The notes under the pieces are model-generated. The model saw only the letters and a program-made list of their open reading frames with translations. It searched no databases and was not told the origin of the DNA. This document shows positions 41,257-50,059 of a stretch of DNA of 64,000 bases, in pieces (within the stretch, counting starts at the first letter, position 1; every line of letters starts with the position of its first letter). The DNA is taken from contig JBDKRG010000004.1 of NCBI GenBank assembly GCA_039683515.1, positions 124,001 through 188,000 on the forward strand, read 5' to 3'. The position numbers were made by a program, and so were the translations under genes. The DNA is from JAJFUE01 sp039683515. Its GTDB lineage: Bacteria; Sumerlaeota; Sumerlaeia; MVZB01.

Positions 41257-43047
41257 TCAGCTCGTGCCGACGATTGGGGATTTGCGGCGCTGGCGCTGGA
41301 TGCCGCGGTAGGCTTCGCGGACGTAGGCGTGGATGTCGCTCGAGGTGCGCAGCGAGTAGATCTCTTCCGTGATCCGGCGGGCGTCGGCCAGGCGGATGCC
41401 GCGGATGAGGCGCTTGATCTCGGGGATCGCCAGGGCGCCCATCGACAGCTCGTTGATGCCGAGGCCGACCAGCAGGAGCGCGCAGAGCGGGTTGGCGGCG
41501 ACTTCGCCGCACAGGCCGACCCAGATCCCCTCGCGGTGGGCGGCGTCGATCGTCGTGCGGATCAGGCGCAGGATCGCCGGGTGGAACGGGTCGTAGAGCG
41601 AGGCGACCTGCTCGTTGCCGCGGTCGACGGCCAGGGTGTACTGGATCAGGTCGTTGGTGCCGATCGAGAAGAAATCGACCTCGCGGGCGAGGGTGTCGGC
41701 GCAGACGGCGGCCGACGGGATCTCGATCATGATGCCGATCTGGATGTCCTCGTCGAACGGGAGGCCCTCGCGGCGCAGGTCCTCGCAAATCTCCTCGAGG
41801 ATCGCCTTGGCCTGCATGACCTCGCGCACGCTGGAGATCATCGGGAACATGATGCGCGCCCGGCCGTAGGCCGAGGCCCGCAGCAGCGCGCGGATCTGCG
41901 TCTTGAAGACGCCGGGGTGGGCGAGGCACAGCCGGATGGCGCGCAGGCCCATGAACGGGTTGACCTCGCGCGTCGGCGCCAGGTTGGTGGAGAGCTTGTC
42001 GCCGCCCAGGTCGATCGTGCGGAAGATGACCGGGTGGGGGGAGACCGATTCGACGACCTTGCGGTAGACCGAGAACAGGTCCTCCTCGGTGGGCAGGCCG
42101 GCGCGATCCATGTACTGGAACTCGGTGCGGAACAGGCCGACCCCCTCGGCGCCGTGGGCGAGGACGTGCGGGATCTCGATGGGGAGCTCGACGTTGGCGG
42201 AAAGCTCGACGCGGAAGCCGTCGACCGTCTCGGCCGGCAGGGTGCGCAGCTTCTGCAGCTCGCGCTCGTAGACGAGGTGGCGGCGGCGGCGCGACTTGGC
42301 GCGCGCCAGCTCGCGGGAGTCGGGATCGACGATGATCTGGCCCTCGTAGCCGTCGATGATCGCCAGCTGGCCCTGGCGCGCCTCGTGCAGCACGCGCCCG
42401 AGGCCGACGACGGCCGGGATTTCGAGCGCCTTGGCCAGGATCGCCGAGTGCGACGTCGGGCCGCCGAGCTCGGTGGCGAAGCCCTTGACGTGCTGGTGAT
42501 CCATCTGCGCCGTGTCCGAGGGGCTCATGTCCGAGGCCAGGACGATGACGTCTTCTGTGAACTGAAGGGTCTTGAGCTCGGGGTCGGAGCTGGCCAGCAG
42601 CTGGCTGACGCGCTTGCCGAGGTCCATGATGTCGACCTTGCGGCCGGCGATGTAGGAGTCGGTGGTCAGCGAGGCGAACTGGTCGGCGAACTGCTGGATG
42701 ACGGACATGAACGCCATGGCGGCGTTCTGCTGCTGCTCCTCGATGCGCTCGTTGGTGCGCGAGAGGAGGAGGGGGTCGTCGAGCAGCATGAGCTGCGGGT
42801 CAAAAATGGAGGCGTGGGCCTCGTCGAGGCTCTGCAGGACCTTCTGGCGCAGCTCGAGGAGGCTTTCGCGGGCCTTGCCGAGGGCGTCGGCCAAGCGGGA
42901 CTTTTCCAGCTCGATCTCGTCGCGGCGGATGAAGCGGCGCGAAATCGTCGTCTGGGCGGGGTCGTAAATGTAGAGCTTGCCGATTTGAATCCCGGGCGAG
43001 ACCGGGATGCCGTGCCATGCGTTGGTGGTGGACGGTTCGCCTGTCAT
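41257..43047 (-). CDS. ptsI: Phosphoenolpyruvate-protein phosphotransferase, enzyme I
   Basis: A 596-residue cytosolic enzyme that takes phosphate from PEP and passes it to HPr. The active-site His is H200 in TELGGPTSHSAILAKALEIP. The C-terminal PEP-binding half shows GVGLFRTEFQYMDRAGLP, FRTIDLGGDKL, NPFMGLRAIR, IGIMIEIPSAAVCAD, FFSIGTNDLIQYTLAVDR and VGLCGEVAANP. Length fits. It lies 73 bases downstream of the HPr gene on the same strand. No sugar-specific EII components are present in the window, so a regulatory or distant-transport role is likely. Confidence 0.96.
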   Translation of the reverse strand: MTGEPSTTNAWHGIPVSPGIQIGKLYIYDPAQTTISRRFIRRDEIELEKSRLADALGKARESLLELRQKVLQSLDEAHASIFDPQLMLLDDPLLLSRTNERIEEQQQNAAMAFMSVIQQFADQFASLTTDSYIAGRKVDIMDLGKRVSQLLASSDPELKTLQFTEDVIVLASDMSPSDTAQMDHQHVKGFATELGGPTSHSAILAKALEIPAVVGLGRVLHEARQGQLAIIDGYEGQIIVDPDSRELARAKSRRRRHLVYERELQKLRTLPAETVDGFRVELSANVELPIEIPHVLAHGAEGVGLFRTEFQYMDRAGLPTEEDLFSVYRKVVESVSPHPVIFRTIDLGGDKLSTNLAPTREVNPFMGLRAIRLCLAHPGVFKTQIRALLRASAYGRARIMFPMISSVREVMQAKAILEEICEDLRREGLPFDEDIQIGIMIEIPSAAVCADTLAREVDFFSIGTNDLIQYTLAVDRGNEQVASLYDPFHPAILRLIRTTIDAAHREGIWVGLCGEVAANPLCALLLVGLGINELSMGALAIPEIKRLIRGIRLADARRITEEIYSLRTSSDIHAYVREAYRGIQRQRRKSPIVGTS

Positions 43048-43120
43048 GCGGGTATGCCCGGCATCGGTGCCCGTGGGTGACAGGAGCGTGAGCGGGCGGA
43101 TGTGATCCTGGGCGCCAAAA

Positions 43121-43423
43121 TCAAGTCTCTCCGAATCCGCTTTCGACCATGGCGACCAGAGAAGACACCGCGTCGGCGGACCCGTCGCCGCGGGCCTCGA
43201 TCAAAATCTCGCTGCCCTGCTCGGCGGCCAGCATGATCACGCCCATGATGCTCTTGGCGTTGATCGTCTGGCCGTTCTTGGTCAGCGTAACCTCGCACTG
43301 CTCAAATTTGCTTGCGAGTTTGACTAATTGCGATGCCGGCCGCAAATGCAATCCAAGACCGTTGCAAATGACAACCCTGGCGCAGTGACCGCAATCCGTA
43401 TTCTGGACCTTCGAAAGCGTCAT
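43121..43423 (-). CDS. ptsH: HPr-type phosphocarrier protein
   Basis: A 100-residue phosphocarrier. The active-site His is H26 in NGLGLHLRPASQLVKLAS. The regulatory Ser of Gram-positive-style HPr is present as S58 in AKSIMGVIMLAAEQG. The N-terminal extension has an unusual CGHC pair at C11/C14, which is not part of the canonical HPr fold. It precedes ptsI on the same strand. ATG 43423 is chosen; an extension from an upstream GTG (nine codons, basic) is possible. No HPr kinase is in the window, so Ser58 phosphorylation cannot be judged. Confidence 0.93.
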   Translation of the reverse strand: MTLSKVQNTDCGHCARVVICNGLGLHLRPASQLVKLASKFEQCEVTLTKNGQTINAKSIMGVIMLAAEQGSEILIEARGDGSADAVSSLVAMVESGFGET

Positions 43424-43869
43424 GGCCCTGTTTCTACTCCTGCCGGTCACAGCGGGGAGTTAAATCCCCACTGAATCCCCTGATGCTAAATCTTCTTACA
43501 GCTTTTGGCGAAGGTTTTTTCGCCCGGCCCCTCCCGTGCCGGTTGAACAAACCGGACCAAAGGACACCTTAGTATAACCATAGCTGATGTGCCACGCGTG
43601 TCAACCTCGTTTTTTGGTCCGCAAGGGGCTGGATTTCCACATAAATCCCGAAAATATCCGAAAATCCTTAATTCTGCGTGGAGTTTAAAAACCGTTCCCT
43701 TATTTTGCCCCGTGTTTTCAAGGCGGTCCGGGCGCCCCCTTAAGATACGTATCGGATTTGAAAGGCCGTTTTCCTGCTTAAATTTATTGTCGAGGATAAA
43801 TTGGGCGGGCGGTGGTATAAGCGAGGGGGCGGCCTGAGGCCGATACCAGTCGGGGGAAGAGCGGGAAAC
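43424..43869. other. Divergent intergenic region between ptsH and the M28 peptidase
   Basis: About 445 bases without a gene. It holds a candidate ptsH promoter (43577-43604), a small GGCGAAGG/TTTTCGCC hairpin near 43508-43525 and AT-rich stretches before the peptidase gene. I see no known riboswitch. Confidence 0.5.
43577..43604 (-). promoter_or_regulatory. Candidate ptsH-ptsI promoter
   Basis: On the minus strand, TTGACA (43604-43599) and TATGGT (43582-43577) with a 16-base spacer, about 150 bases upstream of ptsH. A consensus -35 makes it one of the better promoters in the window. Confidence 0.5.
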
Positions 43870-44775
43870 ATGGGAATCACGAGATGGGCGGTCGCGCTGG
43901 TTTTCATCCTTTGGGCGCAGGCGGCGGGGGCGGGGTTTGATGCCGGCCGGGCGGCCGAATCGATCCGGAAACAGTGCGGGTTCGGGCCGCGCGTGCCGGG
44001 AACGGCCGCGCACGAGGCGTGCCGCCGGTGGATCGGCGACCAGTTGCGCGGACTCGGCCTCACCGTCAGGGAGCAGGCGTTCGAAACGACGCTGCCGCTG
44101 ACCGGCAAGACGGCCCGGTGCGTGAACATCTGGGGGGTGCCGGCCGCCGACGGCCCGACCAGCCCGGCGCTGATCATCAGCGCGCATTGGGATACGCGGC
44201 CCTATGCCGACCGCGACCCGTCGGGAGGCAATCCGCCGATGCTCGGGGCCAACGACGGGGCGGCCGGGGTGGCCATGGCGCTGGAGCTGTACCGGGCGCT
44301 CGGCGACTCGCCGCTGAAGAATCACGTGGCGCTGGCGTTCTGGGACGCCGAGGACGCCGGCAAGTCCGGCCCGGGTTTGGACGCCACCTGGGCGCTCGGC
44401 GCGCGTTACGGCGCGGCGCACAAGCCCGGCTGGATCGGCCGGGTCCGCGTGGGGATCAATCTCGACATGCCGGCCGGAGCCGACCTGGTCCTCTGCCGCG
44501 ACCAATACTCGACGGACGCGGCGGGGTGGGCCATGGCCGAGATCTGGCAGATCGGCCGGGACCTGGCGCCGAGCCGTTTCAGCGACGAAGTCATCCGCAT
44601 GACCGACGACCACCGGCCGTGGATCGACGCCGGCGTCCCGTTCATCGACCTGGTCGGCTGGCCGTACGCCTACTGGCACACCGCCGGCGACACGCCGGAG
44701 CGCTGCGATGCCCAGGCGATGCACGCGCTGGCCGAGGTGCTGGAACAATTCGTCAGGAACGGGAGCTGGAAATAA
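43870..44775 (+). CDS. Exported M28-family zinc peptidase or glutaminyl cyclase-like protein
   Basis: A 301-residue protein with a signal peptide (WAVALVFILWAQAAGA). The zinc sites of the M28/glutaminyl-peptide cyclotransferase fold are visible: HWDTRPYADRDP, GANDGAAGVAM, the acid pair in FWDAEDAG, INLDMPAG and the final His in AYWHTAGDTPE. The order and spacing lean to the glutaminyl cyclotransferase-like subgroup. Secreted cyclases convert N-terminal Gln to pyroglutamate; aminopeptidase activity is the alternative. It is divergent from the ptsH-ptsI pair. Confidence 0.85.
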   Translation: MGITRWAVALVFILWAQAAGAGFDAGRAAESIRKQCGFGPRVPGTAAHEACRRWIGDQLRGLGLTVREQAFETTLPLTGKTARCVNIWGVPAADGPTSPALIISAHWDTRPYADRDPSGGNPPMLGANDGAAGVAMALELYRALGDSPLKNHVALAFWDAEDAGKSGPGLDATWALGARYGAAHKPGWIGRVRVGINLDMPAGADLVLCRDQYSTDAAGWAMAEIWQIGRDLAPSRFSDEVIRMTDDHRPWIDAGVPFIDLVGWPYAYWHTAGDTPERCDAQAMHALAEVLEQFVRNGSWK

Positions 44776-44776
44776 C

Positions 44777-44836
44777 TGCGCAATACGGATTGGAGTTTTT
44801 AAACTCCGCAATCCGAAATCCGAAATCCGCAATTCA
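44777..44836. repeat. GGATTGCG-type repeat with hairpin
   Basis: CGGATTGGAGTTT (44787-44799 region) pairs with AAACTCCGCAATCC, followed by CCGAAATCCGAAATCCGC. The family matches 10405, 20798 and 54983, and here it forms a stem-loop that could end the peptidase transcript. Confidence 0.65.
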
Positions 44837-44899
44837 ATTGTTCTTGCTTTCGGAGGCTGATTGACAAACAACAGAAGGGATGACGGCCGGAGCCGTCCG

Positions 44900-45439
44900 A
44901 TGAAACCGATTGGAAAGACCCCGCGACCCATGATGCCGCTTCGCAAAACCGCCGCCTTGACCCTCCTGATCCTGATGGCCGCGATCGCCTCGAGCTGCGC
45001 CGGCCCGCGCACCAAGTGGTTCGTCCAGCAACCGCCCGAGCCGCTGCCGGCCGGCGCGCGCGTCGACGTCTACGTCGGCATGATCGACCCGCCCTACCAG
45101 CCCATCGCGATCATCGAGACCCGGCCGCAGGCCTACGCGGCCGATCCGGCCCGCAACGAGCAGATCAAGCAGGCCCAGTACGAGGAACTCTGCGCCAGGG
45201 CGCGCGGCGTGGGCGCCAACGCGATCCAGAACGTCCAGATCCTCGCGCAGCACGTCAAGGGGATGACCCCCGACGAGCGCACGCCGTTCAAGTCGTGGCA
45301 GCAGGGGCGTTACAACCGATACTTCATGCGCGGGATGGCGATCAAGGCCCCCGAGCGGCAGGGGCAGACCCTCTCCGACGCCGAGCCGGTCGAGGGCTGG
45401 GCGGTGTCGAAGCTGCCGGTTCCGCCGCCGCTGAAATAA
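44900..45439 (+). CDS. Putative exported lipoprotein
   Basis: A 179-residue protein with a hydrophobic leader (TAALTLLILMAAIASSCAG) ending in a lipobox-like ASSC, so Cys is likely lipid-modified and the protein anchored to an envelope membrane. The mature part has VDVYVGMIDPPYQPIAIIET, helical EQIKQAQYEELCARARGVGAN, VQILAQHVKGM and a Pro-rich tail. I do not recognise the family. ATG 44900 is chosen; the frame also opens at TTG 44861. It precedes the TonB-like gene by 28 bases. Confidence 0.7.
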   Translation: MKPIGKTPRPMMPLRKTAALTLLILMAAIASSCAGPRTKWFVQQPPEPLPAGARVDVYVGMIDPPYQPIAIIETRPQAYAADPARNEQIKQAQYEELCARARGVGANAIQNVQILAQHVKGMTPDERTPFKSWQQGRYNRYFMRGMAIKAPERQGQTLSDAEPVEGWAVSKLPVPPPLK

Positions 45440-45440
45440 T

Positions 45441-45460
45441 TTCCGGGAAACTTCCCGGAA
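45441..45460. promoter_or_regulatory. Perfect palindrome before the TonB-like gene
   Basis: TTCCGGGAA and TTCCCGGAA flank two bases, a perfect 9-bp dyad just upstream of the next start. It could be an operator or a stem without a T-run. The regulator is unknown. Confidence 0.4.
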
Positions 45461-45467
45461 GCGTTTG

Positions 45468-46616
45468 ATGGTTCGTCTGATTCATATGAACGAAATGGCC
45501 GCGACCCTTCAGCAGCACGACCGGTTGAGCTTTACCGAGCGCTCCGGCGGGTGGGTTCTGGCCGTCTGCCTGCATATCATCCTGTTCGCCGGCCTGGTCA
45601 TCATCAAGCCCCCCGTCCCGTCGGCGTCGACGTCGCCGCCGGAGACGATCCAGATCACGTTCGCCGCGGAGGCGCCCGAGCCCGCCGCCGATCCCGTCCC
45701 GCAAGTCGCCGGCCAGAAAAACGCGACAGAACCCGCGGCCTCGACGCCGGCGGCCGTTGCCGCGCCGGCGGAGGCCGCCAGGCCGCAATACGAGCCGGCC
45801 ACGACGCTGGGCTCGGAGGCGGGGAACGCGGACTCGGGCCCGGAGAGCGGGGAGGCGAAGGCGGACGCGCGGGAGGCCGCGGCCGACGCCGAGGTCGAGC
45901 AGTTCCTTTCGAAGAATTACATGCCGGCCGCCGAGCCGGCCGCGACGGCCGAGCCGGTCGCCGGGTCGGTCCCGGCGACGACCAGCGATCCGAACGTCCC
46001 CGCGGCCGGCACCGGCGAATCGGCGGAGACGGCCCGCCTCGTCGGGACGCTTCGCGAGCGCAGCGAGGAAATGAACCGCCAGAACGAAGCGGCCCGCCAG
46101 CAGGGCTCGGCGGAAGTCGCCGCGCGGATCATGCAGGCCCACGCCGTGCAGACCGCCGACAAGACGCTGTTCGCGGCCAACCCGATGCATACCGGCGTCG
46201 TCCGCTCGATCGAGACCTCGGACGTGCCGAACCAGGTCGCCGATGAAGTGCTGGTGCGCTGGGGATTCCGGACACAGCTCATGCAGCTCGGGGCGAACCA
46301 GCACATGCGGGGCGGTTACCTGAGCAACGCCGACACCGCCGCGGGCAACTTCGTCAACGCCACCGAGCAGGCGGGCGTCTACCGCGTTCTCATGTTCAGC
46401 GACAACACCGTCCGCCGGCTGATCCGGCTCGAGGACGACGAGATGCGCCGGCGCAACCATGACCCGGCCAAGTTCCACATCAAGGCCGTGACGTTCGGGA
46501 TCGTCCCGACCGGCTCCGGTTACGACCTGGCCGTGACGAAGATGGAAGTCGAGCCGATCAAGGCGGCGCCCGAGCCGGCCTCGCGGACCGACGGGGCGGT
46601 CAGAAGGGTGCAATGA
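45468..46616 (+). CDS. TonB-like envelope protein
   Basis: A 382-residue protein with an N-terminal membrane anchor (GWVLAVCLHIILFAGLVIIK, a TonB-type first helix) and a long Pro/Ala/Glu-rich periplasmic region (APEPAADPVPQVAG). The C-terminal 160 residues fold more tightly (NQVADEVLVRWGFRTQLMQLG, VYRVLMFSDNTVRRLIRLED). No canonical TonB C-terminal block is evident. It is placed directly before exbB and exbD-type genes, so it likely transmits proton-motive force to an outer-membrane partner. The start could be the ATG at 45486. Confidence 0.65.
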   Translation: MVRLIHMNEMAATLQQHDRLSFTERSGGWVLAVCLHIILFAGLVIIKPPVPSASTSPPETIQITFAAEAPEPAADPVPQVAGQKNATEPAASTPAAVAAPAEAARPQYEPATTLGSEAGNADSGPESGEAKADAREAAADAEVEQFLSKNYMPAAEPAATAEPVAGSVPATTSDPNVPAAGTGESAETARLVGTLRERSEEMNRQNEAARQQGSAEVAARIMQAHAVQTADKTLFAANPMHTGVVRSIETSDVPNQVADEVLVRWGFRTQLMQLGANQHMRGGYLSNADTAAGNFVNATEQAGVYRVLMFSDNTVRRLIRLEDDEMRRRNHDPAKFHIKAVTFGIVPTGSGYDLAVTKMEVEPIKAAPEPASRTDGAVRRVQ

Positions 46617-46640
46617 GGGATCGAGTGACGAATTCGAATT

Positions 46641-46683
46641 TCGATTACGATTACGATTACGAGCACGACGCACGAGCACGATT
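46641..46683. repeat. CGATTACG-type short repeat
   Basis: CGATTACGATTACGATTACG followed by AGCACGACGCACGAGCACGA between the TonB-like gene and exbB. Same family as 20878, 22177 and 40961. Confidence 0.75.
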
Positions 46684-46719
46684 GAAAAACACACGGAGAC
46701 CTAAAAGGGGTGAATTGGA

Positions 46720-47430
46720 ATGTTCGAGAATTTACCGGATTTCCTGAATAACACGCTGCTGCAGCGCTACGTGGTCGAGGGCGGGCCGGTCATGGTCCTG
46801 CTGGTGCCGCTGTCGCTGATCATGCTCGGGGCGATCCTGCAGGCCATGATCCGGCTGCGGGATGCGCGCGTGCTGCCGGCCGGCCTCATGAAGCGGGCGC
46901 GCCAGCTGACGCCCGCCGGACGCATCGGGTTCATCAAGTCGCTCGCCGACGACCCGAGCCCGCTCGGCCAGGTCGTGTGGCTGACGCTCAAGGACCGGCT
47001 GCACAGCCCCGAGCCCCCCGATTGGGACGAGATTTCGCCGATCCTCGCCAACGCGACCGGCGACGTCGCCGACGAGATGTACGACAGCGTCGGCCTGCTC
47101 GAGACGATCTACACGGTCGGCCCGCTGCTGGGCCTGCTCGGCACCATCCTCGGCATGAAGCACACCTTTTACCGGTTCGCGATGAGCGGCGCCGACCAGA
47201 CGGTCAGCCACCTTTCGGTGGGCATCCAGCAGGCGCTCGTCACGACGGTCTGGGGGCTTGCGGTCGCGATCCCGTCCTACATCGGGGCGCATGTGTTCCA
47301 CTCGTGGATCCGCAGGCACGAGCGGGTGAACCTGCCGATGCAGGCGATGGAACTGATCGAAACGATTTACTCGGCGACGGCGGCCGAGCAGGTCACGGCG
47401 GCCGAGCAGGCCGTGGAGGCGGCCCAATGA
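46720..47430 (+). CDS. exbB: MotA/TolQ/ExbB proton channel family protein
   Basis: A 236-residue inner-membrane protein. The first helix VVEGGPVMVLLVPLSLIMLG, the central soluble segment, and the final helix pair (LLETIYTVGPLLGLLGTILGM and ALVTTVWGLAVAIPSYIGAHV) give the ExbB/TolQ layout with its proton-channel helices. It would form the pentameric stator that with ExbD energises the TonB-like protein. The stop overlaps the exbD ATG (ATGA). ATG 46720 follows GGGGTGAATTGGA. Confidence 0.88.
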   Translation: MFENLPDFLNNTLLQRYVVEGGPVMVLLVPLSLIMLGAILQAMIRLRDARVLPAGLMKRARQLTPAGRIGFIKSLADDPSPLGQVVWLTLKDRLHSPEPPDWDEISPILANATGDVADEMYDSVGLLETIYTVGPLLGLLGTILGMKHTFYRFAMSGADQTVSHLSVGIQQALVTTVWGLAVAIPSYIGAHVFHSWIRRHERVNLPMQAMELIETIYSATAAEQVTAAEQAVEAAQ

Positions 47431-47867
47431 GAGCCGCAAGGCCCAGCATCCCAACCCGTCCGCGGCGCCGGCGCAAGCTGACGCCGGGGATCAACCTGAC
47501 GCCCATGCTCGACATCGTCTTCAACCTGCTGTTTTTCTTCGTGATGACGACCGAGATCCGGCAGGGGGCGACGCAGCTCCAGGTGCGCCTGCCCGAGGCG
47601 TCGTCGGCCTCCAAGGTCGCGCCGGTCCCGGTGCCGACGCTGACGCTGGACGCGCAGGGGCGTATTTTTTACGAGAGCCAGCCGGTCGGCGACGCCGAGC
47701 TGGAGCTGGTCCTGCGCGGCGTCGCCCAGAAGGGCGGCCATGAGGTGCGGCTGCGCGGCGACGAGACCGTCGACCTGGGCCGGGCGGTCAAGGTGATGGA
47801 CCTGTGCCGCAAGACGGGGCTGAACATGAGCCTGATGACGCAGGCGCCGGGGGATAGAATGAAATGA
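47427..47867 (+). CDS. exbD: ExbD/TolR family biopolymer transport protein
   Basis: A 146-residue protein with a cytosolic basic start, one transmembrane helix (INLTPMLDIVFNLLFFFVMT) containing the key Asp of ExbD/TolR (LDIVFNLLFFF), and a periplasmic domain (TLTLDAQGRIFYESQPV, HEVRLRGDETVDLGRAVKVM). It acts with ExbB as the proton-driven stator. Its stop falls inside a GATGAAT repeat that follows. The ATG overlaps the exbB stop. Confidence 0.9.
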   Translation: MRAARPSIPTRPRRRRKLTPGINLTPMLDIVFNLLFFFVMTTEIRQGATQLQVRLPEASSASKVAPVPVPTLTLDAQGRIFYESQPVGDAELELVLRGVAQKGGHEVRLRGDETVDLGRAVKVMDLCRKTGLNMSLMTQAPGDRMK

Positions 47868-47972
47868 TGAATGATGAATGATGAGTGATGAATGATGAAG
47901 AAAATCCAAAACTCAGAGTGAATCTGTCATCGCTCATCTCCTGGTTCGTCGGATGGGGCGGATGGGTCGGAT
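47862..47972. repeat. GATGAAT heptamers and a GCGGATGG-type repeat
   Basis: GATGAATGATGAATGATGAG (7-base period) begins inside the exbD stop region (47862-47900). GGATGGGGCGGATGGGTCGG (47949-47968) is a second family related to the one at 50188. Confidence 0.65.
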
Positions 47973-48002
47973 GTGAGAGCCGTTTTTTCGGGAAATAACC
48001 GG

Positions 48003-48051
48003 GCCTAACCTTTCTTATCTCATTGACACGCCTAACCTTTTTTCTGAGAAT
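48003..48051 (+). promoter_or_regulatory. rpsA promoter with direct repeats
   Basis: TTGACA (48023-48028) and GAGAAT (48046-48051) with a 17-base spacer. GCCTAACCTTT occurs at 48003-48013 and 48030-48040, 27 bases apart and straddling the -35, a good candidate operator pair. Confidence 0.5.
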
Positions 48052-48087
48052 GAATCTCCCCATGGGTGGGCGTGGCTGAACCGTGCG

Positions 48088-48108
48088 CCGGGGCGGCTTC
48101 GCCCGGGG
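48088..48108 (+). promoter_or_regulatory. rpsA leader hairpin
   Basis: CCGGGGCG and CGCCCGGGG pair around a GCTT-containing loop, between the promoter and the rpsA start. S1 genes are often autoregulated by their leader, so it is noted. Confidence 0.35.
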
Positions 48109-48143
48109 ATTCAAACAGAGCAAAACACGAGGTACATCACCGC

Positions 48144-50057
48144 ATGGCGGATCATGGAAATACCGCAAACGAGCCCAAGTCGCTTCATTGGACTTCGAAT
48201 CAGGAACAGCACGAAGCTTCGACCAGTGGCGCGATGGGCGGCCCGTCGATGTTCGACGAGACCGACGACGATTACATGGAGCCGGGCGAGACGGCCGCCG
48301 CGCCTGACGCGATGGACGCCATGATCGATCAGTACCTGGACAAGATGGCCCCCGAGGTCAACATGGGGCAGCTCCTGAGCGTCCCGGTCGTGGCCGTCAA
48401 GAGCGACGGCGTGCTGGTCGACGTCGGCGACAAGAGCGAAGGCTTCGTCAGCATTCGCGAGTTCCCGATGGTCGGCGACAAGCCGCAGGTCAAGCCCGGC
48501 GACGTCATCGACGTCATCGTCAAGGGCCCTGACCCCGAGACCGGCCTCATCAACCTGTCGCACCGCGAGGCGCGCCGCCGCAAGGCGTGGATCGCCGCCG
48601 AGGAATCGTTCAAGAACCATACGCCGATCCAGGGGATTGTGACGCGCACGGTCAAGGGCGGCCTGATCATGGACATCGGCACGACGGCGTTCCTGCCGGC
48701 CAGCCAGATCGACCTGCAGCGGGTCAACGACTTCGAGTCGTGGCTGGGCAAGGAGGTCGAGGGCTTCGTCATCGAGTTCGCCCCCGAGAAGCGCCGGATC
48801 ATCGTGTCGCGCCGCCAGATGCTGGAGGGCCAGCTCGAGTCGAGGCGCCGCGAGACCCTTTCGGGCCTGACCCAGGGCCAGACGATCGAGGCCAAAGTCA
48901 AGCGCGTGGTCGAATTCGGCGCGTTCGTCGAGCTCGGCGCCGGGCTCGACGGCCTGGTCCCGCGCAGCGAAATCTCCTGGCAGCGCAACGCGCGGCCCGA
49001 GGATTACGTCAAGGCCGGCCAGACCGTCACCGCCAAGGTCATCGAAATCGACCAGGAGACCGGCAAGGTCACCCTGTCGCGCCGGCTCGCGCTGGCCAAC
49101 CCGTGGGACACCGCCAGGGAAAAATACCCCGTCGGCTCGACCGTCAGCGGCGAAGTCGTTTCGCTGACCAGCTACGGCGCCTTCGTCCGCCTCGACGAGG
49201 GGCTCGACGGCATGATCCACATCTCGGACATGGCGTGGGACGCCGCCGGCAAGAAGCCGAGCGACTACGTCGCCGCCGGCCAGCAGCTCACGGCCACCGT
49301 CCTGAACATCGACACCGAAAACCGCCGCATTTCGCTCGGCATGAAGCAGCTGACGGCCGACCCGTGGGACGAGATCGAGCAGCGCTACCCGAAGGGCAAG
49401 ACGATCAAGGGCGCCGTCACCGGCCTGACCAAGTACGGCGCTTTCGTCGAGCTCGAGCCCGGGATCGAGGGGATGATCCACGTCACCGACTTCTCGTGGG
49501 ACAAGAAGATCCGCCAGCCCCGCGACGCCGTGAAAAAGGGCGACGAGGTCGAGGCGATGGTCCTCGAGATCGACCGCGAGCGCCGCCGCATCTCGCTCGG
49601 CGTCAAGCAGATGGCCGAAAACCCGCTCGACGTCTTCCTGGCCATGCACCGCGTCGGCGACACCGTCGAGGGCGAAGTCACCGGTGTGACCGAGTTCGGC
49701 GCGTTCGTGAAGCTGGCCGACAACATCGAAGGCTTCATGCACGTCTCGCAAATGGACCAGGAACGGGTCGACTCGCCGAAGGACGTCCTGAAGACCGGCG
49801 ACAAGGTCGAGGCCAAGATCACCAAGATCGACCGCGACAGCAACAAGATCTCGCTCAGCCGCCGCCAGCTCCTCAAGGACCAGGAGAAGAAGACGATCTC
49901 GGCCTACATGAGCAAGAAGAACAAGGGGAGCCTGCTCAGCATGGGCGAGCTGCTCGAGGACATCCAGCTCGAGGACGTCCTGCCGGCCGCCAAGCCGGAG
50001 CCGCCCGCCGAAGAGCCGAAGCCGGAGCAGCCCTCCGAAGAGAAGCCGCTAGAGTAG
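48144..50057 (+). CDS. rpsA: 30S ribosomal protein S1
   Basis: A 637-residue mRNA-binding ribosomal protein with six S1 domains, for example SVPVVAVKSDGVLVDVGDKS, EAKVKRVVEFGAFVELGAGL, EVVSLTSYGAFVRLDEGLDG, AVTGLTKYGAFVELEPGIEG and EVTGVTEFGAFVKLADNIEG. The N-terminal 80 residues are acidic and low complexity, and the tail is Glu/Pro-rich. ATG 48144 (MADHGNTANEP) is set by GAGGT about 10 bases upstream. A promoter with direct repeats lies upstream. Confidence 0.95.
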   Translation: MADHGNTANEPKSLHWTSNQEQHEASTSGAMGGPSMFDETDDDYMEPGETAAAPDAMDAMIDQYLDKMAPEVNMGQLLSVPVVAVKSDGVLVDVGDKSEGFVSIREFPMVGDKPQVKPGDVIDVIVKGPDPETGLINLSHREARRRKAWIAAEESFKNHTPIQGIVTRTVKGGLIMDIGTTAFLPASQIDLQRVNDFESWLGKEVEGFVIEFAPEKRRIIVSRRQMLEGQLESRRRETLSGLTQGQTIEAKVKRVVEFGAFVELGAGLDGLVPRSEISWQRNARPEDYVKAGQTVTAKVIEIDQETGKVTLSRRLALANPWDTAREKYPVGSTVSGEVVSLTSYGAFVRLDEGLDGMIHISDMAWDAAGKKPSDYVAAGQQLTATVLNIDTENRRISLGMKQLTADPWDEIEQRYPKGKTIKGAVTGLTKYGAFVELEPGIEGMIHVTDFSWDKKIRQPRDAVKKGDEVEAMVLEIDRERRRISLGVKQMAENPLDVFLAMHRVGDTVEGEVTGVTEFGAFVKLADNIEGFMHVSQMDQERVDSPKDVLKTGDKVEAKITKIDRDSNKISLSRRQLLKDQEKKTISAYMSKKNKGSLLSMGELLEDIQLEDVLPAAKPEPPAEEPKPEQPSEEKPLE

Positions 50058-50059
50058 AT

